In this document: piece by piece, positions 1 through 5,128 of the stretch
How the letters are laid out: the number at the start of each line of letters is the position of its first letter
Position numbering within the stretch: position 1 is the first letter of the stretch
DNA from: JAYTQG01 sp043746815
Lineage (GTDB): Bacteria; Actinomycetota; Thermoleophilia; Miltoncostaeales; Miltoncostaeaceae
Length of the DNA: 5,697 nt
Assembly: GCA_043746815.1 (NCBI GenBank)
Contig: JAYTQG010000009.1
Location: 1 to 5,697, forward strand
Direction of reading: 5' to 3'
The notes under the pieces: model-generated
Databases searched by the model: none
What the model saw: the letters and a program-made list of their open reading frames with translations, nothing else
Told to the model about the DNA's origin: nothing
Program-made: the position numbers and the translations under genes

Positions 1-207
1 AGCAACTTTGGCAAGGCCAAGACCGTCAGCCAGAACCTCGCAGTCGTCGCGTACATCATTCCCCACCGATGGGAGTGGCTGAATACCCCCCTTCTGTACA
101 TCGCGCTCGTCCTGACGGTTCTCTCGGGCGCCTACTACTTCATCCTCGCCCGCAAAACGCTCTTCGCGCCCCGCGGCGCGGGTGCGGTGGACCGCAGCGA
201 ACCGTGA
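1..207 (+). CDS. pgsA: CDP-diacylglycerol--glycerol-3-phosphate 3-phosphatidyltransferase-like protein (PgsA), C-terminal end only
   Basis: This is the 3' end of a gene that begins before the window; 68 codons are visible before TGA at 205-207. The opening residues (GKAKTVSQNLAVV) match the conserved cytoplasmic segment late in PgsA-type CDP-alcohol phosphatidyltransferases. A hydrophobic span follows (LLYIALVLTVLSGAYYFI), which would be the last membrane helix, and then a short polar tail. The family makes phosphatidylglycerol phosphate from CDP-diacylglycerol and glycerol-3-phosphate in the inner membrane. The catalytic CDP-alcohol motif lies in the N-terminal half and cannot be seen here, so another member of the family, such as a phosphatidylinositol phosphate synthase, is not strictly excluded. 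The last four bases overlap the GTG start of plsY (GTGA), indicating one transcript and translational coupling between two phospholipid-synthesis genes. Confidence 0.8.
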   Translation, partial: SNFGKAKTVSQNLAVVAYIIPHRWEWLNTPLLYIALVLTVLSGAYYFILARKTLFAPRGAGAVDRSEP

Positions 208-827
208 CTGGCACGCTTGTCATCATCGCGGGCTACCTGCTCGGTTCGATTCCTTTCGGCTACCTCGCCGGGCGCTTGCGCGGCATCGATATCCGCACGG
301 TCGGTAGCAAAAATGTCGGTGCGACCAACGTCTTTCGTACCCTGGGAAAAGGGATGGGAGTTGGCGTCATGGTGCTCGACATCGGGAAAGGCGTCGCCGC
401 TGTCCTCATCGCCAAGTGGCTGACCGACGACCCGTGGCCGCTCTTCGCAGCCACCGCCGCCGTGGCGGGTCACGTCTTCCCGGTGTGGCTGCGCTTTCGC
501 GGCGGCAAGGGAGTCGCGACCGGCGCCGGGGTCGTGATCGGGTTGATGCCGCTGACCAGCCTCGTCCTGATCGGTATCTGGGTCGCCATCGTGCTTGTGA
601 CGCGCTACGTCTCGCTGGCAAGCATCGTTGGTGCCGCCGCCTGCACGCCGGTTGCAGCGCTTCTCGGCGAGCAGCGCTCGACACTGATCTTCAGTGCCGC
701 AATCTCAGCCGCGGTCCTGATTCGCCACCGCGAAAACGCAGTCCGGTTGATGAAGGGGACCGAGCGTCGCATCACGCTCGGCCGCAGCGCGCCGAGCGAC
801 GAGTGGTCTGACACGGAAATGAGGTGA
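204..827 (+). CDS. plsY: Acyl-phosphate:glycerol-3-phosphate acyltransferase PlsY
   Basis: The 207-residue integral membrane enzyme transfers an acyl group from acyl-phosphate to glycerol-3-phosphate, giving lysophosphatidic acid, the first step of phospholipid synthesis. All three family motifs are visible. Motif 1 is GSIPFGY followed by GSKNVGATNVFR (residues 14-45). Motif 2 is FRGGKGVATG (98-107). Motif 3 is RHRENAVRLMKGTE (174-187). Hydrophobic stretches between the motifs fit the usual multi-helix topology, and about 200 residues is the normal family length. The GTG at 204 is chosen because it overlaps the upstream pgsA stop (GTGA) and places the first helix (TLVIIAGYLLGSIPFGYLAG) at the N-terminus, as in other PlsY proteins. 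The frame is open further upstream to 69, but that extension reads through pgsA and is basic and non-membrane. There is no strong Shine-Dalgarno sequence, so coupling to pgsA is likely. Confidence 0.96.
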   Translation: MTGTLVIIAGYLLGSIPFGYLAGRLRGIDIRTVGSKNVGATNVFRTLGKGMGVGVMVLDIGKGVAAVLIAKWLTDDPWPLFAATAAVAGHVFPVWLRFRGGKGVATGAGVVIGLMPLTSLVLIGIWVAIVLVTRYVSLASIVGAAACTPVAALLGEQRSTLIFSAAISAAVLIRHRENAVRLMKGTERRITLGRSAPSDEWSDTEMR

Positions 828-864
828 TGGTTCCGGCGAGCGAGACCGAGGCAGCTGGGGCCGC

Positions 865-882
865 CGCCAGGCGTCCCTGGCG
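865..882. repeat. Perfect inverted repeat, 7-bp stem with CGTC loop
   Basis: The arms CGCCAGG (865-871) and CCTGGCG (876-882) are perfect complements around a four-base loop. The repeat lies 38 bases past the plsY stop. No T-run follows on either strand, so it is not a classical intrinsic terminator. It could act as an RNA 3'-end stabiliser or as part of a U-tract-less terminator. Confidence 0.5.
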
Positions 883-888
883 TCTGAA

Positions 889-910
889 GTGTTGGACCAT
901 CGTCCAACGC
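889..910 (+). terminator. Possible terminator hairpin downstream of plsY
   Basis: The arms GTTGGAC (891-897) and GTCCAAC (902-908) are perfect complements around the loop CATC. In a + strand transcript the stem extends to nine pairs through U890-G909 and G889-C910. On the - strand the extension contains an A/C mismatch, so the longer stem favours the pgsA-plsY transcript. There is no downstream T-tract. A role as terminator or 3'-end structure is inferred from the position between convergent genes. Confidence 0.4.
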
Positions 911-1024
911 GGAAGTCAGGACGCAGTGTTGCTTGCATATCGGGAATCTTCGGGGAACCCAGGACGCCCGTATCGCGATGTGTCGCAGCCGTCGGAACTG
1001 CATCGGTATTTCGGTGCCAGACCA

Positions 1025-1396
1025 CTAACGCTCGCGGCGAACCGTTGCCGCGGTCTCGGCGACGACGTGACGCAGTGCGACGTGCGGTTTGTGGACGACG
1101 ACGGTGACGGCAGAGGCCAGGGGATGGGCGAGGACGCGGTCCGCGATCGTCTCGGCGAGATGCTCGATCAAGTTGACAGGCGTTCCCGCGACCAACTCGA
1201 CGACGTCATCAGCGACCGCGCTGTAGTCGATCGAACCCTCCAGGCGGTCGCTCTCGACACCGGGGCAGTCGTCGACTTCGATCTCGACGTCCACAACAAA
1301 GCGCTGTCCGAGTTCGCGCTCCGCGGGGTACACGCCGTGGCGTCCAAAGCATTCGATCCCAACGATTTCAATGACAACGGAGCGATCGTCGCTCAT
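1025..1396 (-). CDS. folB: Dihydroneopterin aldolase FolB
   Basis: This 123-residue cytoplasmic enzyme cleaves 7,8-dihydroneopterin to 6-hydroxymethyl-7,8-dihydropterin and glycolaldehyde in folate synthesis. The family pattern is complete: GIECFGRHGVYPAERELGQ near the N-terminus (13-31), IDYSAVAD with the conserved Tyr58, NLIEHLAE with the conserved Glu78 that anchors the pterin, and VHKPHV with the catalytic Lys103. Length is normal for the family, whose members form octamers. The ATG at 1396 is chosen because it overlaps the folP stop (ATGA) and has an AGGAGG ribosome site just upstream. The frame is open eight codons further, but that extension runs into the folP coding end. The gene is translated from the folP transcript and ends with TAG facing plsY. 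The partner folK is not downstream. Confidence 0.94.
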   Translation of the reverse strand: MSDDRSVVIEIVGIECFGRHGVYPAERELGQRFVVDVEIEVDDCPGVESDRLEGSIDYSAVADDVVELVAGTPVNLIEHLAETIADRVLAHPLASAVTVVVHKPHVALRHVVAETAATVRRER

Positions 1397-2217
1397 GAGG
1401 CCTCCTCGATTGCGCGCCACGTAGCGAGCGCGTCGACAGTTTGAACGACGTCGTGCACTCGGACGACCGCAACGCCCGATTGAACACTGAACAGTGCGGC
1501 GGCAAGCGACCCGGCAAGACGATCGCCAGGATCATCCCGGCCGAGCAGCTGGGCGAACATTCGCTTTCGCGAGCTCCCCACGACCAACGGACGTCCGAGT
1601 GCAGCCAACTGAGGAAGACCCCGGATGAGCGCGAGGTTATCTTCAAGCCGCTTCCCAAAGCCAATCCCCGGATCAAGAAGGATGTTGTCCTCAGAAATTC
1701 CGCAGCTGAGCGCAGCGTCAAGGCGCTGCTCCAAGAAGGCCGCCACCTCGCCGACCACGTCCCGGTAGCGCGGTGCGTCCTGCATCGTCAGCGGGGCTCC
1801 GCGCATGTGCATCAGGCAGACCGCGCGTCCACGCTCGGCAATCAGCGGCAGCATTCGGGTGTCCCCCCGGCCGGCCGTCACGTCGTTCACGAGCAGGGCG
1901 CCGCAATCCATTGCTCGCTCGGCGACCTGAGCTTTGGTGGTGTCGATGGAGACCGGCCCGATGTCCCCGTCGACCATGGCGTCGAAGACGGGGGCGAGGC
2001 GCCGAAGTTCCTCATCCAACGGCACCGGACGGGCGCCCGGGCGCGTGCTTTCGGCGCCGACATCGCAGATCGCGGCCCCCTCGCGAACGATTTCGTCGAG
2101 ACGCCGCCGGGCTGAGGCGGGGTCCAGGTACGCGCCACCGTCCGAGAACGAATCGGGGGTGACGTTCAGGATCCCCATGACACATGGGGCCCGCAGCCAG
2201 GACAGGGGATCGATCAC
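1393..2217 (-). CDS. folP: Dihydropteroate synthase FolP
   Basis: The cytoplasmic TIM-barrel enzyme condenses 6-hydroxymethyl-dihydropterin diphosphate with p-aminobenzoate to give dihydropteroate, and is the sulfonamide target. The 274-residue protein carries every signature in order: MGILNVTPDSFSDGG (14-28), ESTRPGA (56-62), SIDTTK with Asp92, NDVTAG with Asn111, MHMRG (136-140), LDPGIGFGK (181-189), GSSRK with Lys218, and RVHDV with Arg253 and His255. The GTG at 2217 is preferred because it leaves a 12-residue lead into the first strand, as is usual. The open frame extends to 2394, but it would overlap the divergent HAD gene and adds only a non-conserved, basic and proline-rich stretch. 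An internal ATG at 2178 would cut too close to the first motif. No Shine-Dalgarno sequence precedes the GTG; a TACGCT hexamer eight bases upstream suggests a nearly leaderless mRNA. The stop overlaps the folB start (ATGA), so the two are one operon. Confidence 0.96.
   Translation of the reverse strand: MIDPLSWLRAPCVMGILNVTPDSFSDGGAYLDPASARRRLDEIVREGAAICDVGAESTRPGARPVPLDEELRRLAPVFDAMVDGDIGPVSIDTTKAQVAERAMDCGALLVNDVTAGRGDTRMLPLIAERGRAVCLMHMRGAPLTMQDAPRYRDVVGEVAAFLEQRLDAALSCGISEDNILLDPGIGFGKRLEDNLALIRGLPQLAALGRPLVVGSSRKRMFAQLLGRDDPGDRLAGSLAAALFSVQSGVAVVRVHDVVQTVDALATWRAIEEAS
1401..1406 (-). promoter_or_regulatory. Strong Shine-Dalgarno sequence for folB
   Basis: On the - strand AGGAGG lies four bases before the folB ATG, inside the last codons of folP. 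It is the only strong Shine-Dalgarno match at any start codon in this window, and it fixes the folB start within the folP-folB overlap. Confidence 0.75.
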
Positions 2218-2241
2218 GATGGACGAGCGTATCGTGTGGGC
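2218..2241. promoter_or_regulatory. Putative bidirectional promoter for folP and the HAD gene
   Basis: Only 24 bases separate the divergent start codons. On the + strand TATCGT (2230-2235) fits the TANNNT -10 consensus and ends six bases before the HAD ATG, so the expected start site is the A of ATG. On the - strand TACGCT (2231 down to 2226) also fits TANNNT and ends eight bases before the folP GTG. The two hexamers share the TA at 2230-2231. I see no -35 resembling TTGACA at the usual distance on either side, and no Shine-Dalgarno sequence on either side. The role is inferred from sequence geometry. Confidence 0.5.
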
Positions 2242-2949
2242 ATGGTCGCTCCGCGTGCCCTGTGTTTTGACGTCTTTGGGACCTGCGTCGACTGGCGCGG
2301 TTCGATCATCGCCGAGGGGCCAGCGTGGGACCTCCGGTTCGGCACGTCGGTCGACTGGGCAGGCTTTGCCGACGCATGGCGGGCCCGGTACCAACCCTCA
2401 ATGGAGGCGGTTCGGCGCGGCGAGCGGGCATTTGTGAACCTGGATGTTCTGCACCGGGAGAGTCTTGATGAACTGGCCCCAACTTTTGGCCTTGACCGAC
2501 TCTCCGGCGATGAACGAGACGAACTGACCCGCGTCTGGCATCGACTTGACCCTTGGCCCGATGTCGTGCCCGGTCTCGCCGAGCTGAGCGGGCGTCTCAC
2601 GCTCGCCACACTTTCCAATGGAGGCGAAACACTCCTCGCAGCACTGGCCGAGCGAGGCAAGCTGCCTTGGGATCACATTCTCAGTGCAGAGACCTTCAGG
2701 GCATACAAGCCGCTCCCAACCGTCTACCTCGGGGCCGTTGATCGACTGGCGCTACGCCCGGAGGAGGTAGTGATGGTCGCCGCGCACAATGACGACCTTC
2801 GGGCGGCCGCCGCGCTCGGCCTGATGACGGCGTTCGTCGCGCGGCCCACCGAGCACGGACCCGGCCAAACTCGGGACGTCGAACCCGACGGCCCCTGGGC
2901 TATCTGTGTCGATGGATTTCAAGACCTCGCGGCGGAACTCGCCCGGTAG
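2242..2949 (+). CDS. HAD-superfamily hydrolase, type II haloacid dehalogenase-like
   Basis: The 235-residue protein has the L-2-haloacid dehalogenase-like fold pattern. Motif I is CFDVFGTCVDWRG with nucleophile Asp10 and Thr14. An alpha-helical cap follows, with AWRARY (45-50) matching the Trp-Arg region of this family. Motif II is LSNG with Ser125, motif III is YKP with Lys156 followed by Tyr162, and motif IV is VAAHNDDLRAA with Asp185. The second acidic residue of HAD phosphatases (DxD) is absent, as in dehalogenases. By eye-alignment, however, several pocket residues of characterised L-2-haloacid dehalogenases differ: Phe12 for Tyr, His182 for Asn, Asp184 for Trp and Ala180 for Ser. The true substrate is therefore unknown, and dehalogenation is only the family default. 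The ATG at 2242 is chosen because motif I then starts at residue 8 and a -10-like hexamer sits directly before it. A GTG two codons upstream is possible. The gene diverges from folP and precedes the exporter gene. Confidence 0.86.
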   Translation: MVAPRALCFDVFGTCVDWRGSIIAEGPAWDLRFGTSVDWAGFADAWRARYQPSMEAVRRGERAFVNLDVLHRESLDELAPTFGLDRLSGDERDELTRVWHRLDPWPDVVPGLAELSGRLTLATLSNGGETLLAALAERGKLPWDHILSAETFRAYKPLPTVYLGAVDRLALRPEEVVMVAAHNDDLRAAAALGLMTAFVARPTEHGPGQTRDVEPDGPWAICVDGFQDLAAELAR

Positions 2950-3001
2950 GCAGCGGACCCAAACGAAGAAAAACATAAGTGCGACCGCGTACCGTGTACG
3001 G
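2950..3001 (+). promoter_or_regulatory. Putative leaderless-type promoter of the MMPL transporter
   Basis: The 52 bases between the HAD stop and the GTG at 3002 include a patch at 2961-2980 with 15 A/T out of 20, unusual in this GC-rich window and resembling an upstream promoter element. TACCGT (2990-2995) fits TANNNT and ends exactly six bases before the GTG at 3002, the same spacing seen before the HAD ATG. No convincing TTGACA-like -35 and no Shine-Dalgarno sequence are visible. This is an inference from sequence. Confidence 0.4.
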
Positions 3002-5107
3002 GTGCTCTCCCGCTTGGCCGCGCTGGCGATCCATCGCCCTCGCCCCATCATCCTGTTGGCGATCCTGTTGTCGGCGCTCGGCCTCGGAGTCGGGCTACCG
3101 GGTCTTGGATCGCTCTCGACCAAGGGCTTCGATGTTCCGGGCAGCGAATCGGTTCGCGCGTTTGACCGCATCTCGGCCGCGACCGGCACCGACCCCGCAC
3201 CGGGTCTCCTGGTGCTGGTGCAGCCACCTGTGTCTGCAGGGCCGAAGGCGGTCCTCGCCAAGGCAGAGTCTGCCCGCAAGTTTCTGGCAGGCGACCCCGA
3301 CGTGGCACGCGTTGATGGCCCGTTCGGTCCTGCAGCCGCTGTCTTTATTTCACGAGATGGACGCTCTGCGTACCTTGCCGTAACGCTCCGCAAAGATGGT
3401 GGGGTCTCCCGCGTCCAAGACGCCTTCGCCGCGGACCCAACCCTGGTGTTGGGCGGCGCGAAGATGGGCAATCAGCAGGCCAACGACACCATCCGCGAGG
3501 ACCTCCTGCGGGCTGAGGCGATCGCGTTTCCCCTCCTGTTTTTGCTCTCACTCTGGGTCTTTCGAGGGTTGGTCGCGGCGCTCCTTCCTCCGCTGATCGG
3601 AGCGGTCGTGATCCTGGGAGCGTTCCTCGGCCTCGCGCTCCTCAACCGGATCCTTGAGGTCTCGGTCTATGCGAGCAACTTGGTGACGGGTCTCAGCCTC
3701 GGCCTCGCAATCGACTACAGCCTGCTGGTGATTTCCCGCTACCGCGAGGAACTGGCGCGGGGCACCGCCGATCCCGTGCAGCGGACACTGCAAACTGCGG
3801 GCAAGAGCGTGGTCTTCAGTGCGTTGACCGTCGCAGGAGCGATGGTTGGCCTCTGCGTGTTCCCGCAACGATTCCTCGTCTCCATGGGCTTTGGGGGGGT
3901 GATGGTGGCCGTCATCGCAGGAGGCGCCGCCTTGACACTCCTCCCGGCGATCCTGGGTCTCCTTGGAGGGCGGATCAATGCACTTTCCCCGCCACGTTGG
4001 AAGCGCGCGAGCGAACGGGCTCATGAGCGCCGCACCAGTGGGGGGTGGTACCGGTTGTCGCGCTGGGTGATGCGCCGCCCACGGGAGATCGCGGCGGTTA
4101 CGGCAACGGCCCTCGTCGTCGCGGGCCTCCCGGTCCTCGGGATCCGTTTCACAAGCGTGGACGCACGCAGCCTGCCCTCGGATGCGAGCGCCCGAATCGT
4201 CTCGGAGACCCTTCGACGTGACTTTGCGCTCGACACCGCGGCACCCGTTCTTCTCGCCACGACGGCACCCCCGAACGCGGCCTCAGCGCTGACAAAGGAC
4301 GCAGACATGCTCCGGCGCCTGCCGAATGTCCGGGGCGTCGTTGGACCTGAATACGTTGGCCGAAGCACGTGGAGAACGACCGTAATCGAGGGAAGTGACC
4401 CGCTTTCCGAAGACAGTCAGACGCTGGTGCATCGCATTCGCACCACGAACCTCCTGCCCGGGACCCTGGTCGGCGGGTTCACGGCCGGATTCATCGATCA
4501 GAAGGCTGCGATCCAAGATCGACTCGTGCTCGCGATCGTGATCGTCGCTCTCGTCACCTTCCTCGCCCTCTTCCTGATGACGGGCTCGCTTATTCTGCCC
4601 ATCAAGGCGATTCTGATGAACGCGCTCACCCTCTGCGCCACGCTCGGGATCCTCGTCCGAATCTTTCAGGATGGCCGCTTAGAAGGGCTCCTGGCTTACT
4701 CTTCGCAAGGGGCAATCGATCTCACACAGCCGATCCTGCTCGCCGTGCTCGCCTTTGGACTCTCGACGGACTACGCCGTCTTCTTGCTGTCACGCATCAA
4801 GGAAGAACGTGACGCGGGCCACGACAACCGCGAGTCCGTTTCCCTTGGTTTGGAGCGAACCGGGCGGGTAGTAACGGCGGCGGCCCTCTTGTTTTGCGTC
4901 GCCGTTGGCGCGTTTGCGACATCACGAATCGTGATCCTGAAGGAACTTGGTCTTGGCACCGCGCTCGCCGTATTGATCGATGCGACCATCGTTCGCGCGC
5001 TGCTGGTTCCGTCGCTCATGGCGATGCTCGGCCGCTGGAACTGGTGGGCTCCAGCGCCGCTTCGGCGCCTGCATGGCCGGATTGGGCTCTCCGAGAGCAG
5101 CCCGTAG
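3002..5107 (+). CDS. MMPL-family RND-type membrane transporter
   Basis: The 701-residue inner-membrane protein has the duplicated RND/MMPL layout. TM1 (about 16-33) is followed by an extracytoplasmic domain (about 35-170), TM2-TM6 (about 173-318), a basic cytoplasmic linker, TM7 (363-381), a second external domain (to about 505) and TM8-TM12 (about 508-676). The proton-relay Asp-Tyr pairs of MmpL proteins are present in both halves: AIDYSLL in TM4 (Asp238, Tyr239) and STDYAVF in TM10 (Asp590, Tyr591). The C-terminus has the usual LIDATIVRALLVPSLMAMLG followed by RWNWW. Relatives export lipids or hydrophobic compounds using the proton gradient; the cargo cannot be read from the sequence. The GTG at 3002 is chosen because it gives the common LSRLAALAIHRPR opening just before TM1 and follows a -10-like hexamer. 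In-frame starts at 2906 and 2912 would overlap the HAD gene and add a polar, basic tail. TTG at 3014 is another option. No periplasmic adaptor or outer-membrane partner is adjacent. Confidence 0.92.
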   Translation: MLSRLAALAIHRPRPIILLAILLSALGLGVGLPGLGSLSTKGFDVPGSESVRAFDRISAATGTDPAPGLLVLVQPPVSAGPKAVLAKAESARKFLAGDPDVARVDGPFGPAAAVFISRDGRSAYLAVTLRKDGGVSRVQDAFAADPTLVLGGAKMGNQQANDTIREDLLRAEAIAFPLLFLLSLWVFRGLVAALLPPLIGAVVILGAFLGLALLNRILEVSVYASNLVTGLSLGLAIDYSLLVISRYREELARGTADPVQRTLQTAGKSVVFSALTVAGAMVGLCVFPQRFLVSMGFGGVMVAVIAGGAALTLLPAILGLLGGRINALSPPRWKRASERAHERRTSGGWYRLSRWVMRRPREIAAVTATALVVAGLPVLGIRFTSVDARSLPSDASARIVSETLRRDFALDTAAPVLLATTAPPNAASALTKDADMLRRLPNVRGVVGPEYVGRSTWRTTVIEGSDPLSEDSQTLVHRIRTTNLLPGTLVGGFTAGFIDQKAAIQDRLVLAIVIVALVTFLALFLMTGSLILPIKAILMNALTLCATLGILVRIFQDGRLEGLLAYSSQGAIDLTQPILLAVLAFGLSTDYAVFLLSRIKEERDAGHDNRESVSLGLERTGRVVTAAALLFCVAVGAFATSRIVILKELGLGTALAVLIDATIVRALLVPSLMAMLGRWNWWAPAPLRRLHGRIGLSESSP
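5084..5103. repeat. Inverted repeat over the 3' end of the transporter gene
   Basis: GGGCTCTC (5084-5091) pairs with GAG (5095-5097) and AGCCC (5099-5103) around a CGA loop, with C5098 bulged: eight pairs ending one base before the stop codon. A second six-pair stem, GCGCCG/CGGCGC (5054-5059 and 5063-5068), lies just upstream. With only 21 bases (5108-5128) between the convergent transporter and ftsH stops, these stems may serve as a 3'-end structure for either transcript. There is no clear T-tract, and both stems lie in coding sequence, so chance is possible. Confidence 0.35.
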
Positions 5108-5128
5108 GCGCCCTCGGAGTTCCTTCCG

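Larger units (their letters stand above)
828..1024. other. Convergent intergenic gap between plsY and folB, no supported gene
   Basis: Both flanking genes end here, so the gap is expected to hold transcription ends rather than promoters. It contains two tandem hairpins (865-882 and 889-910), an 8-base direct repeat CAGGACGC (917-924 and 960-967) and a small palindrome ATCGCGAT (972-979). Open frames cross the gap on both strands, but they are antisense to plsY or folB and have no recognisable protein features. I see no tRNA, and no folK-like sequence although folK often follows folB. The direct repeat and the palindrome may be chance. Confidence 0.6.

Noticed and set aside
69..203. N-terminal extension of plsY
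   Set aside because: It reads through pgsA in another frame. The PlsY signature helix begins right after the GTG at 204, which overlaps the pgsA stop.
917..967. Direct repeat CAGGACGC (917-924 and 960-967) as a possible attachment site or CRISPR-like repeat
   Set aside because: There are only two 8-base copies, with no further copies, no spacer pattern and no nearby recombinase or cas gene.
705..1025. - strand frame whose GTG overlaps the folB stop (TAGTG), in the place where folK might be expected
   Set aside because: The translation is arginine- and proline-rich, has no HPPK motif, and continues antisense into plsY.
824..1444. Open + strand frame of 206 codons whose GTG overlaps the plsY stop (GTGA), with a GAGG just before it
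   Set aside because: It runs antisense through all of folB, has no recognisable domain or hydrophobic pattern, and is explained by the codon bias of the GC-rich folB gene. The stop/start overlap is suggestive but not enough.
1441..2115. Long + strand frame opposite folP
   Set aside because: It is the complement of a fully conserved folP coding region and has no features of its own.
2218..2394. N-terminal extension of folP by 59 residues
   Set aside because: It overlaps the HAD gene start, is not conserved in character with dihydropteroate synthases, and the GTG at 2217 gives a normal family length.
2242..5107. HAD gene plus transporter as a mobile element or defence cassette
   Set aside because: There is no transposase, integrase, terminal inverted repeat or target duplication at 2218-2241 or 5108-5128, and both proteins belong to common chromosomal families.
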